Notes under the pieces: model-generated
What the model saw: only the letters and a program-made list of their open reading frames with translations
Databases searched by the model: none
Told to the model about the DNA's origin: nothing
Assembly: GCA_910585435.1 (NCBI GenBank)
Contig: CAJUEJ010000034.1
Location: 1-30,313 of the forward strand
Source: an uncultured Hungatella sp.
Lineage (GTDB): Bacteria; Bacillota; Clostridia; Lachnospirales; Lachnospiraceae
Direction of reading: 5' to 3'
DNA: 30,313 nucleotides
Shown: one piece after another, positions 1 to 6,714 of the stretch
Position numbering within the stretch: the first letter of the stretch is position 1
How the letters are laid out: every line of letters starts with the position of its first letter
Translations under genes and position numbers: made by a program

Positions 1-488
1 CAGTCCGCCAGATAGACCACATCATCAGGCGTCCGAAAGCCCACCATATCAAAGAAGTGTCCTGGCAGAGGGATGATCTCAAAGCCTTCCGGCAGACATT
101 CCTTCGTCAACTCCTGGGCGTCGCTCTCCTGCGCCATGAGAAATTTGTGCCGCAGCTCCTTACACGGATAGCCGCCATACAAAAAGGACGGTTCCAGAAC
201 AGGGTAGCGGGTAAAGGCACAGTCAATCCCCGGCGCGTAGATTTTACACCCGGTCTGGCCCTGCAAATACCTGTTGCCGCCGATGTGATCAGCGTTGGAG
301 TGGGTGTTGTAGATGGCGGTAAGGTGCCAGCTGTTGGCGTCCAAAAGCTGACGGACTTTGCGTCCCGCGTCCTTATCGTTGCCGCTGTCAATCAGGCAAA
401 CATCCTGCCCGTTCAGCCGTACCAGCCCCATCTTCGCTGGACTTTGGATGTAATAGCTCCGCTCTGAAACCTGGATAAGTTCGTACAT
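1..488 (-). CDS. MBL-fold metallohydrolase, 3' end cut by window edge
   Basis: The reading frame opens at ATG 488 with a GGAGG ribosome binding site just upstream and stays open to the window edge, giving 162 residues and no stop. It is a metallo-beta-lactamase-fold protein: the beta strand and turn CLIDSGND (residues 31-38) precede the metal site NTHSNADHIGG (61-71), and later PLPGH and a terminal LAD supply the next expected His and Asp ligands. The usual HxHxDH site reads HSNADH here, with Asn in place of the second His. I recall this variant from clostridial members of the fold, so it need not mean loss of activity. The substrate cannot be told from this part; hydrolases of thioesters, lactones or phosphodiesters are all possible. 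The gene upstream on this strand is not evident. Confidence 0.85.
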   Translation of the reverse strand, partial: MYELIQVSERSYYIQSPAKMGLVRLNGQDVCLIDSGNDKDAGRKVRQLLDANSWHLTAIYNTHSNADHIGGNRYLQGQTGCKIYAPGIDCAFTRYPVLEPSFLYGGYPCKELRHKFLMAQESDAQELTKECLPEGFEIIPLPGHFFDMVGFRTPDDVVYLAD

Positions 489-843
489 AATCAGTGTCCT
501 CCTTCATGGCGTGGATAGAATATGGTGTTGCAGACCTGGCATCTGTCCCACGAAGGGCAAAGATGTGTTCCTCTGCACCCGCATCGTGCTTGTCCGGGGA
601 ATGGCAGCACTGTAGGACCAAACGCTAAGGAGTGCTTGAGCTGTACCCGCATCGTGCTTGTCCAAGGAATAGCGGCACTCCAGGTCAAACTCAATGCAGA
701 ATGTCTCCGCGCTCCGCACCGGAGCATAGGTTCTATCTATACTCACTCCGTATGCTTATATGGCTTTAAAATTTATTGTAGCATACAAATCGAACGGGTG
801 GAAGGCTGAATGAAAAGTTTCTTTTCAAGTTTCTTTCCGGGAA
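489..843. other. Non-coding stretch with degenerate direct repeat
   Basis: About 350 bases between the MBL gene and the promoter of the next plus-strand gene. I see no convincing gene. It holds a 39-bp imperfect direct repeat (573-611 and 641-679) and a small perfect hairpin GCTCCG-CAC-CGGAGC at 711-725. Several minus-strand frames stay open through the repeat, but none has a recognisable domain or a good ribosome binding site. Confidence 0.5.
573..679. repeat. Imperfect 39-bp direct repeat, two units 68 bp apart
   Basis: Bases 573-611 and 641-679 match at about 34 of 39 positions, including a 19-base identical core ACCCGCATCGTGCTTGTCC (577-595 and 645-663). The stretch between the units also resembles the stretch after the first. 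This suggests an old tandem duplication with a period of 68 bp, in the upstream region of the MBL gene. Confidence 0.75.
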
Positions 844-872
844 TTGAATTACAGCTGAACTTATGCTATAAT
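844..872 (+). promoter_or_regulatory. Sigma-A-type promoter for C_GCAxxG_C_C gene
   Basis: TTGAAT (844-849) and TATAAT (867-872) are separated by 17 bp. A TG two bases before the -10 box makes it an extended -10 promoter. The gene starts 36 bp further on. Confidence 0.8.
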
Positions 873-907
873 CCAGACGATAAATTCTCTTGGGAAAAGG
901 TGTTCTA

Positions 908-1333
908 ATGAACGAATACATAACAAATCGGGTACATGATTTGTACTGGAAGAAAGATATAAATTGTGCAAGGACAGCACTCGTCTGTTTGAGCGAACTA
1001 TTTGAAATTACCATTGAGCCGCAAACAATTTGGTCTGCAGTTGGACTGCATGGCGCAGGCGGATATAGGGCGCAATGTGGTTTGGTGGAAGGTTCGCTTA
1101 TGTTCATAGGGATTTATCTTCACGAGCTGGGAAAGTCAGAAGATGAAACCGTATCTGCCTGTTACAATTTTGCGTCTGCCTTTGAAAAAACATTTGGATC
1201 CTTAAGATGCCTTGAACTGCGTCCTTCCGGTTTTTCAGAAAATGATCCGCCTCATCTATGTGAAAATCTGACTTGTAGTGGAATTGATTTTACATACCAG
1301 TATATTTTAAGGATTACGAAACAGTACAAGTAA
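908..1333 (+). CDS. C_GCAxxG_C_C family redox protein
   Basis: This 141-residue protein belongs to the small cysteine-rich C_GCAxxG_C_C family of anaerobes, thought to be redox active; its members are often near redox or metal-handling genes and the exact reaction is unknown. The conserved spaced cysteines are visible: Cys20 (INCART), Cys57 in the glycine-rich block GLHGAGGYRAQCGLVEG, Cys101 (LRCLEL), Cys118 and Cys123. ATG 908 is preferred over TTG 890 because AAAAGG lies 7 bases before it, downstream of a strong promoter. It is one of only three plus-strand genes in the window. Its last 20 bases overlap, tail to tail, the broken 3' end of the methylase gene, so the final few residues may come from the recombination junction. 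Confidence 0.82.
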   Translation: MNEYITNRVHDLYWKKDINCARTALVCLSELFEITIEPQTIWSAVGLHGAGGYRAQCGLVEGSLMFIGIYLHELGKSEDETVSACYNFASAFEKTFGSLRCLELRPSGFSENDPPHLCENLTCSGIDFTYQYILRITKQYK

Positions 1334-1985
1334 TACCTGGAAAAACCTTTTCTCCGCTTAAGTCAACTACTCCTGTCATACCATCAACTATAAATTTGCG
1401 TAGTTCTTTCGCATATCTGTTTCGAAAAATACTAAAAGGAATCAGGTAAATCATCTTTCCATCCGATTTTAATGCTTTTATACTTGCCTCTATAAAAGCA
1501 TAACAATAATCAAACCTTCCTTTTTTACACACTTCATAATGTTCCTTGAGATATACTCTCTCTTCCTCTGTCATATCATGATATGTTATATAAGGAGGAT
1601 TTCCAACAATAAATGATGCTTTGATTTCACTTACGTTATAGGTCAAAAAATCCTGATTCATTATATTCCACCGTACATTCTCTATTCCGCTGGAACTACA
1701 GATTTTGTCTAGAGATTCAATACATTTTGTCCTTTGTCCCTGATTAATTTCAAAACCTATGATATCTTGGGACAGCCTTTCTGCAATATGTTCATCAGAT
1801 AAACCCTGTATCTTTGCATCTTTAATATATCTATTAACTATCGGCACAAGTATATTTCCCTGACCACACGAATTTTCCAGAATAGTTTTACCTACCAGAT
1901 TTTTAACATATCCTATTCGATCCAACATCTCTTCCACATATTCGTAAGGGGTGGAAATCTGATCATTCCTATTCTTTTTCGCCAT
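1314..1985 (-). pseudogene. N-6 adenine DNA methylase, N-terminal fragment
   Basis: The 223 residues are the catalytic part of a gamma/beta-class adenine methyltransferase of the Eco57I/TaqI kind. Motif I is ILENSCGQGN (about residues 36-45), and the catalytic motif IV is NPPY in IVGNPPYITYHDM (about 127-139). A following YLIPFSIFRN block is also typical. Such enzymes normally continue for several hundred residues with a DNA target-recognition domain. Here the frame stops at FPGITCTVS, exactly where it meets the 3' end of the C_GCAxxG gene, so the recognition domain is missing and the product is probably inactive. The region is clearly richer in A+T than its neighbours, consistent with horizontal acquisition. 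No restriction subunit is present. ATG 1985 has only a modest AAAGG site about 11 bases upstream. Confidence 0.75.
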
Positions 1986-2043
1986 AAGCCAAACTACCTT
2001 TCTGTATACTTCAATCGCAAATTGTTCTCACTTAATCACATTC

Positions 2044-2073
2044 ATAATATTAAAAACTATAATTGAGTCACAA
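2044..2073 (-). promoter_or_regulatory. Possible promoter of methylase fragment
   Basis: On the minus strand TTGTGA (2073-2068) and TATTAT (2049-2044) are 18 bp apart, about 60 bases before the methylase start. The region is AT-rich, so chance similarity is possible. Confidence 0.4.
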
Positions 2074-2150
2074 CACCTGCCAATATATTTTCCTGAAGAT
2101 TAACTTTTTTCATTATATGCAATTTATACGCAAAAAGCAATACATGAATA

Positions 2151-2206
2151 GAAATGGGGCAAAATCCAGCCAGCCACATACTGTTTTACAGATTTTGCCC
2201 CATTTC
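2151..2206 (-). terminator. 16-bp inverted repeat after sigK
   Basis: A perfect 16-bp inverted repeat (2151-2166 with 2191-2206) has a 24-base loop and lies 24 bases past the sigK stop. The stem has a GGGGC/GCCCC core with A/T flanks. The following T run on the minus strand is weak, so it may be a weak or bidirectional terminator or an mRNA end stabiliser. Confidence 0.6.
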
Positions 2207-2230
2207 ATGACATGCCGTCTCATCTTATCC

Positions 2231-2860
2231 TTACCCCGCGCACTCCATCCCCACCCGCAATTTCTCCACCGCCTTTTTCTCAATCCTTGACACATAAGAC
2301 CGTGAAATCCCCATAACCTGGGCAATTTCTCTCTGTGTATATTCCTTTCCTCCAAACAGCCCGTACCGCATCTGCACCACGGTCTGTTCATTGGGCCTTA
2401 GGCATTTTCTGAATACCTCATACAGTTCCTTCACATCCTGGTCAAGAATCAGTTCATCCAGGGTATTTCTGTTTTCCGCTTCCACCACATCCACCAGGCT
2501 GACTGTCTCTCCGTCCTTATCCACTCCGATAGGTTCATAGAGGGACACCTCCCTGGAATACTTTTTGTGGGCTCTGAGAAGCATCAGTATTTCGTTCTCC
2601 ACGCACTTTGCCGCATATGTGGCCAGGCGGGAGCCTCTGTCCACGTTAAATGTATTTACTGCTTTGATAAGCCCGATTGTCCCTACAGAAAGCAGATCCT
2701 CAGTTTCATAATCCGTATATTGATATTTTTTTGCCACATGGGCAACCAGACGCATATTATGTTCGATCAATGCCATTTTGGCTTCCTGGTCGCCCTCTTT
2801 TAAGCGTTCCAGGCATTCCCGCTCCTCACGGGCCGTCAGAGGTTTGAGAAAGGTTTTCAA
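2231..2860 (-). CDS. sigK: Sporulation sigma factor SigK-like
   Basis: A sigma-70 family factor of 209 residues, closest in my reading to mother-cell sporulation sigma K. Region 2 is intact (ALIEHNMRLVAHVAKKYQYT, DLLSVGTIGLIKAVNTF, RLATYAAKCVENEILM). Region 3 begins at VSLYEPIGVDKDGE, and region 4 ends in an HTH with TQREIAQVMGISRSYVSRIEKKA. In Bacillus, SigK is made with an N-terminal membrane-bound pro-sequence. Here an in-frame TAA lies a few codons upstream and the protein begins directly at MKTFLKPLTARE, so there is no pro-sequence, as known for Clostridioides difficile. The start is TTG 2860, supported by AGGTGG about 7 bases before it. That ribosome binding site lies in one arm of a long hairpin (2862-2913). 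The gene is continuous, with no skin-like insertion. Confidence 0.85.
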   Translation of the reverse strand: MKTFLKPLTAREERECLERLKEGDQEAKMALIEHNMRLVAHVAKKYQYTDYETEDLLSVGTIGLIKAVNTFNVDRGSRLATYAAKCVENEILMLLRAHKKYSREVSLYEPIGVDKDGETVSLVDVVEAENRNTLDELILDQDVKELYEVFRKCLRPNEQTVVQMRYGLFGGKEYTQREIAQVMGISRSYVSRIEKKAVEKLRVGMECAG

Positions 2861-2861
2861 A

Positions 2862-2913
2862 GAAAGCCACCTAAAAGCTAAACTTAATTAAAGTTTATGC
2901 TTCGGTGGCTTTC
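2862..2913 (-). promoter_or_regulatory. Long hairpin enclosing sigK ribosome binding site
   Basis: Arms GAAAGCCACC (2862-2871) and GGTGGCTTTC (2904-2913) pair perfectly. Inside them 2875-2878 pairs with 2899-2902 and 2879-2885 with 2891-2897, around a 5-base loop. In the sigK transcript the right-hand part of the stem is the AGGTGG ribosome binding site, so the folded leader should hide it. It could also end transcription coming from the purine genes, although no good T run follows. Confidence 0.65.
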
Positions 2914-3012
2914 AAAGTGCTTTTACACCTTTCTATGCAGCTTATACTATTTTCGTATCAACAATTCCTCCGATGAGGACAGCGTAAGCGTAAACCGGGA
3001 CGGCATAAAACA

Positions 3013-4191
3013 TCAGTGATGGAACAGCCTGATTCCTGTAAAGGCCATAGCCATATGATATTTGTCACAGGTCTCGATCACCTGATCATCCCTTACAGAG
3101 CCGCCTGGCTCGGCAATATACTCCACCCCGCTCTTATACGCTCTCTCAATATTGTCCCCAAACGGGAAAAATGCGTCAGATCCAAGGGAAACTCCCTTCA
3201 TCTGATCCAGCCATGCTCTCTTTTCTTCCCTGGTAAATACAGGCGGCTTCACCTTAAAGGTTTTCTCCCACACGCCCTCTGCCAGCACATCCATATATTC
3301 CTCGCCGATGTACACGTCAATGGCATTGTCCCTGTCCGCTCTCTTTATGTTGTCCACAAACTGGAGGGACAGCACCTGAGGCGCCTGACGCAGAAACCAG
3401 TTGTCCGCCTTGTTTCCTGCAAGCCTGGTACAGTGAACCCTGGACTGCTGCCCGGCGCCGATGCCGATAGCCTGTCCGTCCTTTGCATAGCACACAGAAT
3501 TGGACTGGGTATATTTTAAAGTAATAAGGGAAATCAGCAGATCCCTCTTAGCCCCCTCAGGAATCTCCTTGTTCTTGGTGACCACATTGGCCAGAAGCGC
3601 TTCATTTATATCCAGCTCATTTCTTCCCTGCTCAAACACGATGCCAAAAACCTCCTTGTGTTCCAGAGTTTCCGGAACATAGGACTCATCCATCTGGATC
3701 ACACAGTAATTGCCGTTTTTCTTCCCCTTCAAAATCTCCAGGGCCTCCGGCTCATACCCAGGGGCGATGACTCCGTCTGACACTTCCCGCTTAATAATCC
3801 TGGCCGTATCCACATCACACACATCTGACAGAGCAATAAAATCGCCGAAAGAAGACATTCTGTCTGCTCCCCTGGCCCTGGCATAGGCACAGGCCAGTGG
3901 AGACAGTTCACCCATATCCTCCACCCAGTAAATCTTCGCCAGGGTCTCATCCAGAGGAAGCCCCACTGCCGCCCCTGCCGGAGACACATGTTTAAATGAC
4001 GCTGCTGCCGGAAGCCCTGTGGCCGCCTTCAGCTCTCTCACCAGCTGCCACCCGTTAAAAGCATCCAGAAAATTAATGTACCCCGGCCTGCCGCTAAGTA
4101 CGGTGATAGGCAGCTCCTTCCCCTCATTCATAAATATCTTAGACGGCTTCTGATTCGGATTACATCCGTACTTTAATTCCAGTTCCTTCAT
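3013..4191 (-). CDS. Stand-alone AICAR formyltransferase
   Basis: The 392-residue product matches only the C-terminal half of bifunctional PurH (ATIC). It should transfer a formyl group from 10-formyl-tetrahydrofolate to AICAR, giving FAICAR, the penultimate step of IMP synthesis, in the cytoplasm. The catalytic Lys-His pair is present as FKHVSPAGAA (Lys67-His68). The C-terminus PGGSVRDDQVIETCDK followed by LRLFHH-like IRLFHH is characteristic of the family. There is no IMP cyclohydrolase domain; that role is taken by the PurO-type gene upstream in the same operon. ATG 4191 is chosen because GGAGG lies 6-7 bases before it; the open frame extends 49 codons further upstream, but only through a palindromic element. 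The 211-bp gap to purO holds that element. Confidence 0.9.
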   Translation of the reverse strand: MKELELKYGCNPNQKPSKIFMNEGKELPITVLSGRPGYINFLDAFNGWQLVRELKAATGLPAAASFKHVSPAGAAVGLPLDETLAKIYWVEDMGELSPLACAYARARGADRMSSFGDFIALSDVCDVDTARIIKREVSDGVIAPGYEPEALEILKGKKNGNYCVIQMDESYVPETLEHKEVFGIVFEQGRNELDINEALLANVVTKNKEIPEGAKRDLLISLITLKYTQSNSVCYAKDGQAIGIGAGQQSRVHCTRLAGNKADNWFLRQAPQVLSLQFVDNIKRADRDNAIDVYIGEEYMDVLAEGVWEKTFKVKPPVFTREEKRAWLDQMKGVSLGSDAFFPFGDNIERAYKSGVEYIAEPGGSVRDDQVIETCDKYHMAMAFTGIRLFHH

Positions 4192-4211
4192 ATTTTTCCT
4201 CCGTTTCATAC

Positions 4212-4336
4212 CATGAGCGGTCTCGGAAACTCTCTGCGCCCGGATTTGTGAGATGATTTTTGTCATACTCCCCGGCGCTTCCGGGGAAAACTCAGCCCCA
4301 AATCCAGGTGTAAGGGAGTTTCCGGGAGTGCTCACC
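4212..4336. repeat. Nested palindrome between purO and AICAR formyltransferase genes
   Basis: Left arm about 4215-4251 and right arm about 4295-4333 are imperfect inverted repeats. Both contain CGGAAACTC-type and GGATTTG blocks, and many mismatches are transitions that would be G-U pairs in RNA. A separate perfect stem TCCCCGG/CCGGGGA (4269-4275 with 4281-4287) with a CGCTT loop sits in the middle. It lies in the leader of the AICAR formyltransferase gene. It may be a miniature mobile palindrome, or a processing or attenuation site. Confidence 0.7.
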
Positions 4337-4402
4337 ATATATTCTCAAAAAATTCCTTATCTGTCTTTATAAGCGACCCAAAGCTTTTAAGCCATGTCAC
4401 CC

Positions 4403-5119
4403 TTACTTCTGGTTCTTGTTCACAATCCTGGTCTCATATGTTCCCCCGGCAATATCAATATACCGCACAAACAGAGACACCTTGTTCTCCTCATTCAGAT
4501 TTGTCCACAGCATCTTCGTAAACTCCTCTATGGAATCCAAAATCCCCACCAGCTTAGGCTCCCCTTCAAAGCTTGGCAGTGGATTCCCGTCCCCCATATA
4601 TGTATGGATAAAATGCCCCTCTCCCGCCTCCGGATTCTCATAGGCAAAAGTAAAACGATTGCAGGCCCTGGGACTTCCATTATTGCTCTTTAAAATGGAC
4701 ATGGCATAATTGTACTTTCCGTTCTCAATGTGCATAATGCCGGAAATCCTGGGGGTATAGTTAGGCCCGTCCGGCTCAAACTCCCTGGCCCGCAGCGTCT
4801 GCTCAAAGGTCAGCTGCCTGTCCATCCCCTCATAGATCGTATCCGTCTGATCCCCATTGGTCACAATGGTCTTATTCCCCAAAACCCTGACAGGCGCATA
4901 GATCACCAGGCTGGGATCCGTAAGCTTTGCCGGGTCAAAGGCCTGGGTCCGTATCCCCTCTCCTTCCTCCACAAACACCCGGTTCCTGCTGTTCTCGCTT
5001 CTCCCCATAATAAAATAGGCTGTCACCGCCTTCTTCCCGTCCGGTGTCCTGCCGATGACAATCCCTCTCCCAGGGTAAGTATTCCCCCTAAGCTCTTCTC
5101 CCAAATCCAGCATTCTCAT
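4403..5119 (-). CDS. purO: IMP cyclohydrolase, PurO type
   Basis: A 238-residue protein of the PurO-type IMP cyclohydrolase family (first known from archaea), which closes the ring of FAICAR to give IMP. Family-like sequence is clear at the N-terminus: NTYPGRGIVIGRTPDGKKAV, then YFIMGRSENSRNRVF. Middle blocks NGDQTDTIYEG and PDGPNYTPRISGI also fit. The start is ATG 5119, with AAAGGAG about 7 bases upstream; the open frame extends 14 codons further without a better site. It lies between a small P-loop gene and the stand-alone AICAR formyltransferase. Together the two enzymes do the work of bifunctional PurH, which strongly supports both assignments. Confidence 0.88.
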   Translation of the reverse strand: MRMLDLGEELRGNTYPGRGIVIGRTPDGKKAVTAYFIMGRSENSRNRVFVEEGEGIRTQAFDPAKLTDPSLVIYAPVRVLGNKTIVTNGDQTDTIYEGMDRQLTFEQTLRAREFEPDGPNYTPRISGIMHIENGKYNYAMSILKSNNGSPRACNRFTFAYENPEAGEGHFIHTYMGDGNPLPSFEGEPKLVGILDSIEEFTKMLWTNLNEENKVSLFVRYIDIAGGTYETRIVNKNQK

Positions 5120-5218
5120 ACTAACTCCTTTCTTCTCGGCGCATATTTTGCATCCCAACACAAAAACCGTCCGGGCACCGTTCTCTCCGGCACCCAGGCG
5201 GTCACCATCCCTGAATTC

Positions 5219-5638
5219 TTATAAAGAAATAATAACATCCTTCCTGGCATTCTCAGGAAGCTCGTCTGCATCCATGGAAACACTTAAGACAAAGGTCACA
5301 TGGAACTTGTTCCCAATGGTCTCCAGCTCTGCAATCGTCTCGGAAATATCCTGTCCCTCCAGGCAGGCCAGCTTCAAAAAGCTGTCCAAAAACATAACCT
5401 CCAGGTCGTGATCCTGTGAAATAATCCCGCAAACAAATCCAATAAACCCTGAACTATCGGTAATATCAAATCCCTTCACATTAATGAGACGAATCTTATT
5501 ATTCAGCTCATACATATGCTTGGAACTTTTATCCAGATATACGATGGACCCCTCAGCTTCTTTGATCACTGCATTTGCTTTGTCCAACAGATGTTTTGTT
5601 TTTCCTTTTCCCTTTTTTCCTGCTATAATCTGCACCAT
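5219..5638 (-). CDS. Small P-loop protein of unknown role
   Basis: A 139-residue protein with a clear Walker A motif near the N-terminus (AGKKGKGKT, residues 6-14) and a hydrophobic strand ending in Asp like Walker B (VMFLDSF, 81-87). It probably binds a nucleotide, but it is short for an ATPase and has no other domain I recognise. I cannot name its function. It is the first gene after a strong promoter and precedes purO and the AICAR formyltransferase gene by 99 bp, so co-transcription with the last two purine steps is likely. ATG 5638 has AAGGAGG about 10 bases upstream. Its C-terminal residues (RKDVIISL) show no membrane or secretion signal. Confidence 0.75.
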   Translation of the reverse strand: MVQIIAGKKGKGKTKHLLDKANAVIKEAEGSIVYLDKSSKHMYELNNKIRLINVKGFDITDSSGFIGFVCGIISQDHDLEVMFLDSFLKLACLEGQDISETIAELETIGNKFHVTFVLSVSMDADELPENARKDVIISL

Positions 5639-5698
5639 AATAACATGCCCTCCTTGAGTTTATTGGTTTTGTATGAAAAGTCCATTCGTTTTTCTTTA

Positions 5699-5727
5699 AT
5701 TATAGTATAAATAAATAGAAAAGGCAA
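5699..5727 (-). promoter_or_regulatory. Sigma-A-type promoter for P-loop/purO operon
   Basis: On the minus strand TTGCCT (5727-5722), a 17-bp spacer and a perfect TATAAT (5704-5699). It lies just past the dacF stop and 61 bases before the P-loop gene, so it separates the purine unit from the cell-wall genes upstream. Confidence 0.8.
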
Positions 5728-5730
5728 TCA

Positions 5731-6714
5731 CTAATCGACAATTTTAGTAATTATCTTTGTCATATTATCATATAGGCCCGGTCTGCTGGGAGCTTTTAAC
5801 ACAACAGAAATATACTCCTTGTTCTCCTGATCCCTGGAAGCCATGATAAGGCAGTACCCTGCCGCCTGGGTGGTCCCGGTCTTTCCGGAAAAGACAACCA
5901 GCCCCTCCGGAGTCTCCCTCTGCCCAACCATATACCAGTTGCCGCCCTCCCAGGTCTTTGTCATCTGGCTGCCGGCCCCGTCCACATAGTTTGCCGTATA
6001 GGCCGTGGCCCTGGTAACATCCCGGAACTTCTGATACTTCAGCGCCTCATTAAAAATCAGATACAGATCATAAGCCGTGGTATAGTGATTCTCGTCCGTC
6101 AGCCCATGGGGATTCATAAAATGAGTCCCTGTCGCCCCAAGCTTTTGTGCCTCCTCATTCATCATATCGGCAAAAGCCTCTATGCTTCCCGCCATGTGAA
6201 TGGCAATGGCGGATCCCGCATCATTGCCGGAAGGCAGCATCAGTCCATACAAAAGCTGCTCCAATGTAAACGTATCTCCCGGCTTTAATCCTGCCAGGGT
6301 AGCTCCTGCCTCTGTAATCATGGCTTCTTCCGTCACTGTAACAGAATCTGACAGATTCCCGTATTTCACTGCCAGAAGAAGTGTCATAACCTTTGTGATA
6401 CTGGCCGGATACAGCTGCTCAAAAGCATTCTTGCTGTACAGGACCTGCTGTCCGGATATATCGAAAAGCGCCGCCGCCTCTGAGGTGGTATCCGCAGGGT
6501 TAAACTCCCCTTCATCGTTTACCACACACAAATCAGACGCAAACAGCGCCTCATGCTCTCTCTCAGCCTCCTCCGCTTCTATGGGAAACTCTCGTTCCTC
6601 AAAAGAATAGGGGTGTTCCAGCTTGGCTGCCCTTCCGCTGCAGCCACACAGGAACATGCCTGCAGTCAGGCAGCAAATCATCTTTATTCCTTTTATTTGT
6701 ACATTTCGCGCCAT
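5731..6714 (-). CDS. dacF: D-alanyl-D-alanine carboxypeptidase (DacF-like)
   Basis: A 327-residue low-molecular-weight penicillin-binding protein, expected to trim the terminal D-Ala from peptidoglycan stem peptides outside the membrane. All three serine-peptidase motifs are present: SITK (Ser105-Lys108), SGN (162-164) and KTG (278-280). The N-terminus has a basic stretch, a short hydrophobic segment and Cys25 in LCGC, so it may be a lipoprotein, although Cys at -2 is not ideal. The protein ends soon after the catalytic domain (the C-terminal membrane helix domain of many relatives is short or absent), which fits lipid anchoring at the N-terminus instead. ATG 6714 has GGGGAG 7-8 bases upstream and overlaps the end of the mgsA-like gene by 22 bp, so it is probably translationally coupled. 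Confidence 0.88.
   Translation of the reverse strand: MARNVQIKGIKMICCLTAGMFLCGCSGRAAKLEHPYSFEEREFPIEAEEAEREHEALFASDLCVVNDEGEFNPADTTSEAAALFDISGQQVLYSKNAFEQLYPASITKVMTLLLAVKYGNLSDSVTVTEEAMITEAGATLAGLKPGDTFTLEQLLYGLMLPSGNDAGSAIAIHMAGSIEAFADMMNEEAQKLGATGTHFMNPHGLTDENHYTTAYDLYLIFNEALKYQKFRDVTRATAYTANYVDGAGSQMTKTWEGGNWYMVGQRETPEGLVVFSGKTGTTQAAGYCLIMASRDQENKEYISVVLKAPSRPGLYDNMTKIITKIVD

Noticed and set aside
491..746. Three overlapping minus-strand frames before the MBL gene, one with a cysteine-rich CGCRGTHLCPSWDRCQVC stretch.
   Set aside because: All pass through the 39-bp direct repeat, none has a convincing start, and the cysteine pattern matches no zinc or rubredoxin motif I know.
1314..1985. 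A complete restriction-modification or phage-defence system around the methylase.
   Set aside because: No nuclease, specificity or helicase gene lies nearby, and the methylase itself lacks its recognition domain.
4192..4402. A ZTP or purine riboswitch before the AICAR formyltransferase gene.
   Set aside because: The conserved core of neither class could be found; the region is explained by the nested palindrome.
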